Source: Manduca sexta
Taxonomy: Eukaryota; Arthropoda; Insecta; Lepidoptera; Sphingidae
Length of the DNA: 64,000 nucleotides
Assembly: GCF_014839805.1 (NCBI RefSeq)
Contig: NC_051123.1
Coordinates: 4,384,727 to 4,448,726 of the forward strand
Reading direction: 5' to 3'
Shown: piece by piece, positions 1-12,090 of the stretch
Numbering within the stretch: the stretch's first letter is position 1
How the letters are laid out: the number at the start of each line of letters is the position of its first letter
Made by a program: the position numbers and the translations under genes
The notes under the pieces: generated by a model
Seen by the model: the letters and a program-made list of their open reading frames with translations, nothing else
What the model was told of the DNA's origin: nothing
Databases searched by the model: none

Positions 1-1215
1 TGATGACCGGATCCAGGTATGTTTTTATTATTAATTATCCAATAAATAACTAAACTATTTCGTTTAAAACTGACGTTTTTATTATTTATAATGACGTTAT
101 AATTATTATGGATATTATTCCAAAATCAAACCTTAGATAATTTATTTGGAAATTATCTTGTATAAATAAGAACTGAGTCGCATGAGAAGAAATTTAAATA
201 ATAGAAAAAAGAATTTAATTATATTTAAGCCTCGCTTACAACTTCACGTAACCCTTAATTTAATTTTTTATTTTGAAATACACAGTCGAAAAAAATTACA
301 CTGAATAACCATTATTTCTATTTTATACAAATCTTTTGTCGTGAATTGTCAAAATCCCTTTCAATCTCTCATATGAGTTGCGTAAAGAACTCACGTCCAA
401 AGGGTCAAAGTCTACAACGGCACCGGTTTGAACCGTGCGTCGTCTCGTCAGCGTTAAAAGTTTTATGTGATACATTCGATGTTCAGTGATAACCGTCATA
501 CCAAACTATATAAATCATTAAATATGTGAGTTGTGTAAGTGAAATAGTTTGAAATGTTTATATTCCGTGAGGTAAGTCTTTATTCGGCGGATAATATTTT
601 AATCTAATGATAAACAAACGTCCTTTCAGGGGTAGATATCAATATTATATCGAAGGTTGAAACGCAAATTAACTTAAGCGATATTTATTTGTGACACAAT
701 TTCATATATATTTAAAATCAGCACTTTTTTCTGCCTGCAATTAGACTTTCAACTGCGATATAATATTGATGATATAATCTATAGCTTCAAAGCTATCTTA
801 CAATCTAGAATGTGGGACGACTATAGCATGTATACCCTTATTTATTATTACCCACTCAAGAATCAGGTCAAATGGATTTAGCATACAAAAGAAAATTGAT
901 AAAGGTAGAGAAGAAGTTTTTTTTTTTCTTAGATATTTTCAAATATGCATAGCCCCTTTATAGGATTAGGTATAAAGTAGATGAACTTTACAGATATGAG
1001 CACTGTAATATTATAAATAAAGTGTTGTTCCTGGCTTCGCCCCCTAAAAAAACTTTTCCGTTACAACATTCCCTAAAACACTTTAAGAGCCGGCGCATAT
1101 ATGGGGGAGCGCAACGTAGAGAATTTTTTACTGTCAAACTATTATGGACATTGTCTTCATTGAAGTAATATTCAAAAACTATTAACAAAACAATGTAACG
1201 CACTTTATTGTTGCC
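1..1215. other. AT-rich DNA, no gene seen
   Basis: No reading frame with family resemblance was found on either strand. A short ATG followed by a GTAAGT donor near 547-570 looks like a small first exon, but its phase does not fit the synthetase gene downstream. Confidence 0.5.
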
Positions 1216-1478
1216 TGATGATAAGCGATACGAACGCCAATAAACAGCAGAAACACCATCTTGAATTACAAAGTATTGTTTGGTATTCCACTGCGCTCGC
1301 CATCCTGAGACATGAGATGTTAAGTCTTATCCAGTCTATGTCCAGTAGTTACACTAGCTATAATGTCCTTTAAACCGGAATACCACAGTGATTACACACT
1401 GCTGCTTAGCGGCAGAAATAGACATTGCTGTGGTACCTACCCAGGCGGACTCTCACCTTTGAGAGACCTACCACCAGT
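1216..1478 (-). repeat. Interspersed repeat, inverted partner at 45925-46206
   Basis: This stretch reads as the reverse complement of 45925-46206, sharing blocks such as GCGCTCGCCATCCTGAGAC and TTACAAAGTATTGTTTGG. The copies diverge in the middle but keep the same order of blocks, so they are two old copies of one interspersed family. A weaker relative may lie near 15300-15400. No coding capacity is seen. Confidence 0.65.
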
Positions 1479-1651
1479 AAACACAAGAATAAATACAAGT
1501 TATTTTTTTTATCCTACGTAAAGAAAGACTCGCTAACCGCTGTTTTCTATAAAAATTCCTAATCTATATTTTCGATCCGAAAATGGTTCATCCAGAACAA
1601 ACATTTATTAGACATGCTTATAGATTATCAGCCTTACTTATAAAAAAATCG

Positions 1652-1797
1652 CAAAGCTATGCTTAGTTAAAACACAAATTTACTCGATCAGCTGAAGTCA
1701 AAACCCGCCATCTTGCCTCTTAAAGATTTAAACTAGGAACTGGTGATGTTTTTGACAGCTATTTAAGCAATTCTTAACCACCTCTTAACGGTAATAT
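1652..1797 (+). repeat. Interspersed repeat, inverted partner at 34925-35078
   Basis: The block from CGCAAAGCTATGCTTAG to TTAACCACCTCTTAA is found in reverse complement at 34925-35078 with few changes over about 145 bases. Family not recognised and no coding potential seen. Confidence 0.7.
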
Positions 1798-2320
1798 AAG
1801 TTTATAAGTACGATTGATAATGTTTTGATTGGTTAGCTCTTGGCATCGGATTGAAGTTTATAATGGGATTATCAATTGATAAAGGCTGCTAATGCCCTGA
1901 TAATAAAGAATATCATGTTTACTGCAGCACTTAATATTTGTACCTCTTTTTACGAAGAAAAATTATCAGGACTCTATCACTTTTATTCTCAAAGAGGTAG
2001 ACAGAGAGGGAAGTAGTGCATCAACTTTACTCTGCATATTCTGTCCCATGATGTAAGAGGGGAACCTGTTGCCAAAATTCGGAAAACCTGATAACACTGC
2101 CTGACAAGAGATTCGAACCCAAAGCGCAAGTCAATCCGCACCGGCATTACAATTACTAAGCCAAGGTCACATCGTTATCGTCGCGACGTTTTTTATTATA
2201 ATGTTTCTGTTTTATGTTTATTATCTTATAATAAAACAGCATCGGTAGGTCTCTATATTGAAAGAAAAGTAGCAAAAATAACAGAGATGACTAAAGAAGA
2301 GTAACAGAATACAAATTGCC

Positions 2321-2754
2321 CATTTTTTTATTCTTTCCTTTTTTGTGAGCGCACATCTCAGAAACTAAGCGGATTTCAATGAAGTTTTCACAGGTGGACA
2401 GAGCATAAGTGGGAGCTGAATTTAGGCTTTATTTAATTGAAAACTTTAGAAAGAACTCTTGCATCAGGGCCATTTTTTTAATCTTTCCCTTTTTTATGAG
2501 CGCACATTTCCGAAACTAAGCGGATATCGATAAAGTTTTCACAGGTGGACAGAGCTGAGTTTAGGCTTTATTTAATTGAAAACTTTAGAAAGAACTCTTG
2601 CATCAGATCAATTTTTTTAATCTTTCCCTTTTTTTGTGAGCGCACATCTCAGAAACTAAGCGGATTTCAATGAAGTTTTCACAGGAGGACAAAGCATAAG
2701 TGGGATCAGAATTTAGGCATTCATTAAAGACTTTAGAATGAACTTCCTGCATCG
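2321..2754 (+). repeat. Three tandem copies of a ~145-bp unit
   Basis: Three head-to-tail units begin near 2321, 2471 and 2610. Each carries a pyrimidine run, the core GTGAGCGCACATYTC, then AACTAAGCGGAT and TTTTCACAGG. Unit length varies between about 140 and 150 bases because the middle unit lacks a short segment. The third unit is the most diverged. No gene lies in it. Confidence 0.85.
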
Positions 2755-2929
2755 GTGTTTCAAGAGCGCTATGACGTCCTTCTTTAAACGTGGTTTAAAG
2801 TGCTCACCTCCGGGTAGGCCACGGCTTGGCTGTGCCTTTGGCATTGCTTTAGTCCATGGGCGGTCCATGCTGCTTAATACCAGGCGGACCGTTCGCACGT
2901 TTACCTACTAAGGCAATAAAAGAATATAC

Positions 2930-3342
2930 GTGGTCATTTTGATATTGCGTTACTAAATGAAACCACATACTTATCTACTTGAAAATAACACTTTACAATA
3001 ATTTTCATGAGGCGTAGATGTAAAATAAAAAAGTATAAGTTTCGAACAAGATAAATATTAATGAAAAGTCATTTTAAATTTTACGCGCCCTAATGCCATT
3101 ACTACTACTGTAAGATAATTCGTCGCAGCGGCAGCATCATACTTTCAGTCAGAAATACACTCACGCACGCACCATATTCGCATTAATCTACAAAATGATT
3201 AAAAAATCAGAAACCTAAAACCAGAATTTTTGGTGAAAATATTCGTTATTAATGGATGATTTTTGGCACAATGTCAGCAAATGTGAAATGTGAAGATGAG
3301 TATGTGGTTTAATTTAGTAACGCAGGGTCAAAATGACCCTGT
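2930..3342. mobile_element. Short TIR transposon (MITE), copy 1
   Basis: Terminal inverted repeats of roughly 40 bases bound this 0.4-kb element: GGTCATTTTGATATTGCG with ACTAAATGAAACCA at the left, and the complementary order at the right ending AAAATGACCCTG. A second copy lies at 62868-63277 with the same ends and the same interior. Both appear flanked by TA. The interior has no transposase, so it is non-autonomous. Confidence 0.8.
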
Positions 3343-4043
3343 ATAAAAAAATTAAGTCGAATAAGGAATAAGTTATCAACGCATAGTAGCAGAAGTCGCG
3401 GGCGCAGCTCATAAAAATTATAGACTATATCAAGATAAATTTACTGGTGGTTTTCCACTGAATTTCAGCGATATAAAGTAGATTAAACATTTATTATACA
3501 ATATTATTATATTGTACTATGCAATACTTAAGTACTATTTATAGTACATTAGTACGTGAAGAAAAAATTGTACCTTGAGCGCTTATTACGCATGCATGCG
3601 TAGAGTGACATTTGGCATAATTAAAGTTCATGTAGAAGAGTGCGGAAAAATACATTCAATTCGACTGGACGAGCACCAGTAATATAATTAAGAAAAATAG
3701 CTTGGTAAAAAAGGTAAAAATGTCGATAAATGTATGGGTGATTGAGAAAATAACACCGATGGGGGCTTAAATTGGGAACCCTTCTTTAGACCTATAGAAG
3801 AACAACAATTTCACCATACATTGTATTGTTACCTATATCTGAAAAGACTAGGCAGCGTTTTGAAGAAAAGTGGGCTTGATTTTTTCCGACATATTGAACA
3901 ATCGTCGTCATATTTCAATCAATTTACACAAAACATTAATGAATTACACACAAACCTTCCTCTAGAATTATATTAACATTTCGAATTCCTCACTATCTTT
4001 ATATTTGATTAATTGCGTTGAGGAATAAACAAGTGTTCCCTAA
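3343..4043. other. No gene seen
   Basis: AT-rich DNA without a supported reading frame, splice pattern or recognised repeat. Confidence 0.5.
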
Positions 4044-4140
4044 GACTCGATGAGGTTCACCGCTCGGTGTTATAAAATGCCGCTGCTGATCCTGGCTTGC
4101 AGGAGTTACAATAGTAGGGCGGGAAAGTCTTCTCTCAAAT
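4044..4140 (+). repeat. Interspersed repeat, inverted partner near 15058-15178
   Basis: Shared blocks with the reverse complement of 15058-15178 include GCTCGGTGTTATAAAATG and CTGCTGATCCTGGCTT. A short open frame across it is accidental. Family not identified. Confidence 0.6.
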
Positions 4141-4767
4141 CGCTTCGTCCAGCGGTATTAAACCGTATGAAAATTAGTTCGGTGGTTTTTAAGGTTATCC
4201 AGTTCGGATCGCATCAGGGTCGGGTCGAGTGCCAAGAATGCGCACACAAGAATAAGTCACGCAAACGAAATTAAAAGTTACTCTTCAACGTCATATTTGT
4301 TAGACTGTTGCATAATTTACCAAAAAAAAAACACATCACGTCTTTACTTCCAAAAAGATAGGCAGAGATGCAACCATGGCACTCATTTGTCGCCGAGTGT
4401 GTTACTTTCCATGATGTGATAGAGGGCGAGTCTTATCAACTTTTGAATTTTATGCAAAGGTCATATAGCTGATTCATTGTTACAAGATCCTATGTTATTT
4501 TTACGTATGTTGCAAAAATAAGATTTAAAATGTTCATATTGGTAAAAATTAGAAAAGACAATAATTCATGACTCCTCTTTTATTTATCTTTTGAGATTAT
4601 TGGAATTTTTCACTGATAAAGACTTAGGATAATGTGATACATATAATTCAATTTGCACATCATATATAACGTAAAACCTTGTTATAGTGAGCCAGCGATA
4701 TGTGTAAAAGTACAAGGGTCTTCAAATGCAAGATTTTTTTCTTGAGAAATCCAAATATTATAAAATA

Positions 4768-4959
4768 CTAGCGACCCGCCCCGGCTTCGCACGGGTGCAA
4801 TATTTCTCCACTATTTATGGATGTTATTATACATATAAACCTTCCTCTTGAATCACTCTATCTATTAAAAAAACGCATCAAAATCCGTTGCGTAGTTTTA
4901 AAGATAAGCATACATAGATAGGGACAGAGAAAGCGACTTTGTTTTATACTATGTAGTGA
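4768..4959 (-). mobile_element. Non-autonomous Helitron, 192 bp
   Basis: Read on the minus strand it starts TCACTACATAGTATAAAAC after an A and ends CTAG before a T, the Helitron signature of 5'-TC, 3'-CTRR and insertion between A and T. A CCCG...CGGG hairpin sits just inside the 3' end. A second copy in the opposite orientation lies at 42480-42675. Confidence 0.75.
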
Positions 4960-5910
4960 TGTACTAGTTCACATATTATTTTCATTTCTTGAGTAGTATA
5001 TAGGGATCGTAAAGGTCAAGGCAGACCCGTTTATAGGGCGAACGGGGCGCTCGCTTCAGCTGCCAAGGGTCAGTGGGCGCCCTCTGATTCTTGTTGGCGA
5101 AAGCGCCCTTAGTGTCTGTAGGGGAGAGCGGGCAGGGGTTGCCTGTGGCGTCAGCTCTTAGTGAAGACGCCAAAGGTAGAATCACAAAGACATAAACGTG
5201 ATCTAGGAAGTGTTGCCAAAAATACAGGCGCCAAAAATATTTCGCTCAGGGCGCTCGAAGGGCTAAGGCCGGCCCTGGTGAAGGTTACTCTACTAAGGGT
5301 TTGCTCTGTTATTTTTAGGGTTATGTAAAAATCTCTACTATACGTGTTAACTGGTTTGCAAGGGGTTTATTAAAATAGATTTTTTTTAACTATAATTAAC
5401 TTCGAATAATCAACAATATCTAACATTTACATATTGGTATAAGTGTTAACCAAATCAAAAAATTATTATCTTATAAGACGATTCATTGGGTTCCTAATTG
5501 TATAGCCCATAGCGTAATCACTGCAGGGATAAAACATTGTATTAACAGTCGGTATATAAGGTACTCTCTTCTGCTTTTCTCAGTAGAACGTCGCGTGCTG
5601 GCATGTGAAGCCACAACTTGACGGTTAAAACCATCACGGCCTGAACCTATTGGTTCGCCATCTCTTCTTTGCCGCACAATAAAGCTTTAGAATACTTTAC
5701 CTGGGTGCGTGTTCCCTCCTTCCTATAATCCTGGATCCTTCCACCGTAGCGTAAAGAACCTTAGGAGGTCGACATAATTGTGTCGAGTGGCATGAAGTAG
5801 CCATCTGTTGCCATTCCATACTTTATCTGGACTGCATCGCACTTACCATCAGGTGCAGTGCAGTCATTCTATCGTGCCAAGAAAAAAAAACACCGGAAAT
5901 TTCTTTACAG
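4960..5910. other. No gene seen; upstream of the synthetase
   Basis: A locally GC-rich patch lies at about 5000-5280 and a second near 5570-5760. The missing first coding exon of the synthetase could be here or further upstream; no convincing ATG plus phase-2 donor was identified. Confidence 0.4.
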
Positions 5911-8900
5911 GTGCGGTAACATACCTGTGGCAAGTGAAGCTTCCAAATTCTATCTAAATGATTTAACACATCGTGTCGTCGCGAACACTGGAAGATATGA
6001 CGATCGGCATCATTTAGGAAAGATCATCCTGCAAAACCTTAGAGACAACCCGGACTTTGTGATGCAAGTAAGTGATTTACGGCCAATTTCAAGAACCAAT
6101 CGCTTTTTTAATCGCGAAAACGGACCAATCAGAACAAAGCATTTTTTACATGCTTTCAAATTACTTATTTTGATTGGCTTATTGTCGGTGTTGGGCTACG
6201 GATTATGATTGGAATCGTTTATTGAATAAAACGCAGTTATTAGTGCTAAAGGTCCTGAGAGATATGTATTAAAAATATCTAAATGAAATTTTTGCATGGG
6301 AACAATTTTAATAATAAAAATATCAGCCCTGTACTATATATTGTCCCACTGTTGGGCACAGGCCTCCTCTCCTACTGAGAGGTCTTAGGCCTTAGTCCAG
6401 CACGCTGGCCTAGTGCGGATTGGTAGACTTGACAACAATTAACATACAGTGGGTATAATTATGTTGAATGATTTTAATATTGTCGAAGAATGGTTCCCAC
6501 AAATAATTCCCGTAGTTATTTCTATTTATTAACTAATGTTAAATTATCTGAGAAACTAAATGTTGTATTTGATATATTTTTGTACAGATAGATGCAGCTA
6601 CGGGAGAGTCGGAAACCTTCGGGTCAGTATTAAAGAGATCGGTGCAATGTGCTAATGGGCTCAGAAAATTAGGTCTTAAGACCGGCGACGTCATGATCAT
6701 AATGGCACCAAACCATTTGGACTTGGCCATACCGTTCTACGCAGCCTTGTATCTTGGAATTACTATTGCTCCTATTGACACGATGTTAAAAGTCAGTAAG
6801 TACATGTTTTTATGAATAAGATCTTATTTCTGATACATGTAACGCCGAAATTCAAAGAATCAGAATATTAAATTAATAGGTATAATCGTATAAGTAGATA
6901 AGTAATGTATGCAAAAACAAATGTTCTTTTTTAATCTGGCACAGCATTTTTTTTTAATTCTTAATGAATATTAGAATAAGATTACTACTATGTTTTTCTA
7001 TCGGTAAAGAAATCGATTTAAAATTTACTTCTTTTCAACTCTTAAAAGTTATTCATTCTGATTTATCTTTATATTTGATAAATTATTAATAAGAAGTAGT
7101 TTAACATGATAAGTGATGTACATTGTATTGAATTAAAATAATTATTGTTTTCAGGCGAGCTTGAGGACTTATTTCGTATTGATGTCCCGAATATAATATT
7201 CTGCCAAAATGAAAAATTATCAGAAGTTCTGGTAGCTTCCAAGGTATTAGAGGAAAAACCAGAAATAATTACTTTTGATAAAAGTGATGAAGTGCCTACT
7301 TTCGCAGACTTTCTTCATAAGTATGGAAACGACGTTAGTGTTGAAGATTTCAGGTAGAAATTCTGCAATCGATTCTATTGCTAATGACACAAATTCAAAT
7401 TTCGAGTAAATCGCATGAATTTGTTTTAATAATTAGAGTTTATTTAAACATATTTTTCCATGAATGCCGTAAGACAAGTTCTCTCTAGGAAAGCACCTCT
7501 TTATCTTCTGTGGTTTCAGATCATTCTTTACAATCAAATAAAATCACTTCATGTTTATTGATTGATGATTTGATGATTGATTATAATTTAACTGCCTCGG
7601 TGGCGTAGTTGTACTCCATGCGCAGTACAGCAACGCTCTGATGTCCTGGGTTCGACTCCCGGGTCGGGCAAAGTGATTATTTTACTTAGTATCAGCCCGA
7701 AGTCTCGAATTTGTCCCCGATATAGCAATAAGCTCACCGATAACATCATGGAACGGAACACAATTTGCAAAAAAATTGCACCTCTGCATACCTCTTCGGA
7801 AATAAATGAGTCATGTGTTTTGTTTGTTGTTTTGATTTCAGAGCTTCTGATTTTTCGCCGAAATCTACATTAGCTATTCTATTAAGCACTAGCGGCACGA
7901 CAGGCAAACCGAAGTCAGCCGCCGTTTCACACAGAAGTTTCGTAATATCTTTGCCCTACTTCTGGTAAGAAGTTCCACAATAATATACAGTAACTGTAAA
8001 TTATAATGTATATTAATGATTCTGAATAATTCTGGTCCACTCTACTATAGTAAAGATTTTACTTCTAATAGAAAAGCAAACGACGAAATGGATGTAAAAT
8101 TAATAAAGAAAAATATTGTGATCATTATAATAATAACTAAATACACAACAGATCAACAAGAACATTTTTGCAGTATAAAAAAATATATATAATTAATAAC
8201 AAAGTCAATTTATTCCAGGCTAAGGTTTACAAAATTCCCAACACCAACAAGATTACCAATCATCGTGTCTCCAATTCAGTGGCTGTCAGCGATTATACAT
8301 TACCTTGGTGCACCTGTATTCAAGTACACCAGGCTACAGTCTTCTTTACCAGCGACGCAGCAACACACTTACGAAATGATCAACAAATACAGAGTGAGTT
8401 CCTTCTGTATTCTTTGGACGAATAAAATATGACGCAGTAGCTGTGATAACCTTTTTGGTAATAGCTCAATTCGTTGAGCAGAAAACCTCTGATTTCGAAT
8501 TATCGCTTGCCTTAATGCTCTAATTTGTAGGGAATTATCGTAGAGAAAGCTAAAATATAGCTTTGAATTGTACAAAACCTCCATTTAAATGCTCAGGTCA
8601 GATGAATAGTCATAAACACGAGGATGTTACAACTCATTAGGGTGTATACATTACTCATAATTCATATTAATATTCACCCAATTATTTGCCAAGTTATTTG
8701 GAAAATTATTCACTAATGCCCAATGGTCATTGGCCTAAGTATTTCGAATATGTGTAAACTGTACAGTCTGCCAATTCGCATGAGACCAGCTTGGAAGACT
8801 AAACACTCTCCGCAGATATCTAGAATCGTTCTCAATAAGCCAGATAGTGACACGGCAAGGTCAGGCCTGCAATGAGGCCGGGATGCATGCTAAACAGATA

Positions 8901-11833
8901 GATAAAAATACTAAGAGTAATTTATATTTTTACTAGGTATTACTCGTGGCCACGCACGCGTGATCTACAGTTCTCGCTACAAAAGTCCTTAGAACATTAT
9001 GGCGATCCATGGCACCACCTTTACGACGCCAGCGCCATCAATTTAAATATCTAATATAAATTCCGCTATACTCCTGGGAGTAAATTTCTGCGATCAAATT
9101 TTTGATCGAGGCCATAATCTACCCGTGGGCCAAATTTCATCCAAATCCGTTTAGCTATTTCTGCGTTGTCTCCTAACGCACATCCAAATACATTCACAAA
9201 CTTTCGCATTTGTAATATTACTTAAAATTTTGATTCCATTAGATATTATTTCATATATATTTTTATTTTATTTCAGCCATCATACATCATTTCGAGTCCA
9301 ACTATGTTAACGACTCTTATAAAGCCTATTGATAGAGACAGTTGTGATTTTTCGTGTTTCGAAACAATACTGGTAGGAGGAGGTGCCGTACCCGACAACC
9401 TTATTGAAGATGCAAAGGTAATTAGCAATTAAAGGTAATTAGCAATTTAATAATAGCATTGTACGGAGAATATTCTAATCTGTAGAGTTAATAATGATTT
9501 GTTATGTTTACGCGAATGTTAGGCATTCAAATTAAACTATTTTTCGGATTAAAGGAGAAAATTCAATTATATAAACCACGACAGAATCCCAAAAATAGTT
9601 TAAATTTACTGTAGAGTTAATCTATTTAGCCAGCGTAGTCACGTATATTCTTTATTACAGAAATTTATGCCTAACGCGGATATAGAACAAGGTTATGGTA
9701 TGAGTGAAGCCACGACGTTAGTATTTCTAAATATTGGTCATGCGCCCGGCTCCTGCGGGAAACCGCATGGATTGTTCCAGTATAAGGTACATGTTCATTA
9801 CTTTAACACAAATAAATAGCATAAAAGTCTGTCTATATTCTAGACAAAAGTTGCAATTTAGTTCTGTCCTTAAGGTAAGCATATCTGATTTTTGGGTAAG
9901 TGTATAATTCGTAAGTTGTCGCTTGCTTGTTGAAGCGAGTTAGTCGAGGACTTGTCAGGGCCTAATTCACCGTTAGGTGAAGTAAAACAATATAGGGCAA
10001 GGATGGCGAACCAACGGCATGCTTGCTAGTGGTGGCACGTCACAAAATAATTCCGGCACGTGAGTAATATGCTAAACAAAAACATAGTTGGGTCATAAAA
10101 AAAATGCTAAAAAGGGGTTCTGTGATGGATAAAAGCGGTCTTGGATGGCACGTTATATGCCATTTTTTTATAAATAATGACACATTAACCATTAAGGTGT
10201 ACCATCCTTATCATAGGGAAACCGCCCCATCTCAGAATTCTCCGTAAGGATTTCGTACATGTGTAGTCTGCCAATCTGCAGCAGGGCAGCGTAGTGGACT
10301 GTAAAATAATTTTACTGAAGCTACCGATCCTTTAAGGCAGTCTATGTAGTCACCAATAATTTTCTGTATAAAAAATGTTTGTTGTTCCAGTTGGTAGATC
10401 CTATAACTGGTGAAGAAATAAATGAGCCGAACAAGCCTGGAGAGTTGTGGATTCAAAGTGAAGTGATTTTTTCGGTGAGTTTCTTATTTGTATCTACTAA
10501 TTACTTATTAGTTATTTTCTTTTGAGAACATACTATCATAGAACTTATTTGAAAACAAATGTGTGTGGCATATACCTTATTAGCAAGTACTTGTTAAGAG
10601 TCCAGCTTTTCATTAAAACATTTTCAGGGTTACTACAATGATCCCAAAGCGACAACAGAGATTTATGAAGACGGGTGGTTGAAGTCAGGAGACATCTTCT
10701 ACAGAGATGAAAATTGGAATTTCTTCTTCGTGGACCGGCTCAAACTTTTACTAAAGTACAAAAATCACCAAGTAAGTCGAAAAGTAACTAGCAAATATAG
10801 AACCGGACTATGAGAGATCCTGATCCAGGGGCAGCTATTCTCCTCTTATAATTTTCTACGTTGCCGTCTTTATGTACTACTTGAGAAACGTTCTATTGTA
10901 AAATTTTCTGCTTTCCCCTCTTCCTGGTCACTTTGGATATGTTCTAAATCTGAAACTATCATTGGCTGCAATATCAATTTTTCTGACCAGTAGTACAATT
11001 CCTTCGGGGATAAATGCTTGATATGTGTGAAAACTATCACATAAAAACCATGCTTAGTGGCAGTGGTTGAATCATAATTACTTCAATAAGGGTTTTGATA
11101 ATAAAACACGTTACATTGTTCCCAGGTTTCGCCAGTGGAAGTGGAAGGTGTAATCAGACAGCACCCAGCTGTGCTGGACGTGGCGGTAGTGGGGTTACCA
11201 GACCCCGAAAGCGGCGAATTACCAGTAGCATGTGTTGTACCTAAACCGGGGCACACCATTTTCGCACAAGAAATAAAAGACTTGGTCAAAAGTAAGTCTT
11301 CGCCAATAATGCAAAATAACGTTATATACAGGGTGCTGAAAAATGGGAGTATCAACTATAACTATAATTGTAATATTCTTAACGAGATATTATATCAAAT
11401 GAATCTCTATTTCCCTTGGTCATCTGCGATGACCAAGGGAAATATCCGTTCATGCGTGAACGGATGGAACAATTTCGCTAATTCTTTTTGTTGTGTCAAT
11501 GTTTGTCAGGAGGTGATAAAAGAAAAAGTTAAGGAAGTTGAGTGGATTATTAGAAAATTTAAGAAAACTTTAAAATATAATTTTACATAATATCTGTCAG
11601 TTGTTTGAAATAACTGTCAGCGATTGACAGAATTCGCGCTGCAAATTCATAGTTAAGACGGGACGTCGGTCGGGTCAGCTAGTAACCAATATTTTTTTCT
11701 TTCAGACACGTTAGCGGATTCAAAACAGCTAAGAGGCGGAGTGGTCGTGATGAGTGAGCTGCCTCTCACCGCCACTACTAAACTGCACAGACAGAAACTT
11801 AATCAAATAGTCCTCACCGCGAACAGAGAATAA
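5911..11833 (+). CDS. Luciferase-like acyl-CoA synthetase (ANL superfamily), 11 exons, first codons missing
   Basis: Exons: 5911-6067, 6588-6795, 7155-7353, 7842-7964, 8219-8393, 9277-9417, 9661-9786, 10391-10474, 10628-10771, 11126-11291, 11706-11833. All internal junctions are GT-AG and phases match, giving 549 residues plus a short missing N-terminus from an upstream phase-2 exon; the family is usually 540-560. The protein should activate a carboxylic acid with ATP to an acyl-adenylate and pass it to CoA. Visible motifs are the AMP-binding loop [10 protein letters not shown] (exon 4), GYGMSEATT (exon 7), SGDI and the hinge [15 protein letters not shown] (exons 9-10), and a C-terminal catalytic Lys in [11 protein letters not shown], where the usual TGK Gly is Thr. 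The luciferase HHxFG motif and a C-terminal SKL-type peroxisome signal are absent, so light production is unlikely and location is unclear. Databases often label such insect genes luciferin 4-monooxygenase-like; the substrate cannot be told from sequence. Confidence 0.9.
6310..6430 (-). mobile_element. tRNA-derived SINE family A, 3' part
   Basis: Reverse-complement fragment of SINE family A, recognised from CAGCCCTGTACTATATATTG and CACGCTGGCCTAGTGCGGAT. It lies in intron 1 of the synthetase, antisense to the gene. The tRNA-like head is missing. Confidence 0.8.
7590..7835 (+). mobile_element. tRNA-derived SINE family B, near full length
   Basis: The head has RNA polymerase III box-like sequences, GGTGGCGTAGTTGT and GGGTTCGACTCCCGG. 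The body carries TATCAGCCCGAAGTCT and CACCTCTGCATACC, shared with copies at 45537, 55450 and (inverted) 14163. It sits in intron 3 in the sense direction and its T/G-rich tail runs into the acceptor of the exon starting at 7842. Confidence 0.85.
8940..9222 (-). mobile_element. Helitron-like fragment
   Basis: The right half, with CATCCAAATCCGTTTAGC and TTCGCATTTGTAATATTAC, is the reverse complement of a Helitron 5' region also seen at 32460-32713 and 54115-54385. Ends are degenerate. It lies in intron 5 of the synthetase. Confidence 0.5.
9498..9603 (+). mobile_element. Fold-back MITE family L, short copy
   Basis: It shares GTTTACGCGAATGTTAGGC and ATTAAACTATTTTTCGGAT with 43986-44158 and 51598-51880, ending in the complementary AAAATAGTTTA. 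It lies in intron 6 of the synthetase. The interior is deleted relative to the other copies. Confidence 0.6.
10225..10302 (+). mobile_element. SINE family A fragment
   Basis: The order CTCAGAATTCTCCGTAAGG, GTAGTCTGCCAATCTGCA and GCGTAGTGGACT matches the 3' half of family A. It lies in intron 7, 88 bases before the exon at 10391. Confidence 0.6.
11386..11682 (+). mobile_element. Non-autonomous Helitron, 3' end next to last exon
   Basis: It matches the element at 33907-34403 at both its ends (CTATTTCCCTTGG; GCAAATTCATAGTTAAGACG), and finishes CTAG before a T. It lies in the last intron of the synthetase in the sense direction; its 3' terminus is 23 bases before the final exon. The 5' end is degenerate. 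A 16-bp inverted repeat (11408-11423 with 11429-11444) near the 5' end is absent from the other copy. Confidence 0.75.
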
Positions 11834-11834
11834 A
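11829..11834 (+). promoter_or_regulatory. Possible polyadenylation signal overlapping the stop codon
   Basis: AATAAA spans the TAA stop of the synthetase. If used, the 3' UTR would be very short. No other strong AATAAA was noted in the next 200 bases. Confidence 0.35.
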
Positions 11835-12090
11835 AATATTTGTTATATTAATCTTTTTTTATACATCTGCCCAGATTTTTTTTTACCTAACTACATTTAT
11901 TAGCCTGGCAAATGGTCGGCTTACACAAACACACCAGACTTTTAGGTGAGCGCTTTAGGCACTCGCAACCCTTGAAAATTAATCGACCATGCTGAGGGCA
12001 ACCCACTAACGGGTTACGAACCTCGGCTCAGGATGGTTACTGGGAGAGGATGAGATATCAACGATTATGGATGCGCGTAGTCAGTAATGA

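Noticed and set aside
547..572. ATG plus six codons followed by GTAAGT, as first exon of the synthetase
   Set aside because: It ends in phase 0, whereas the exon at 5911 needs a phase-2 partner; joining them gives an immediate stop.
5858..5910. N-terminal extension of the first synthetase exon
   Set aside because: No ATG in frame; TTCTTTACAG at 5901-5910 is a good acceptor, so the upstream sequence is probably intron.
11292..11590. Open frame continuing past the tenth synthetase exon
   Set aside because: It is read-through into an intron and a Helitron; the GTAAGT donor at 11292 and the matching last exon explain the gene better.
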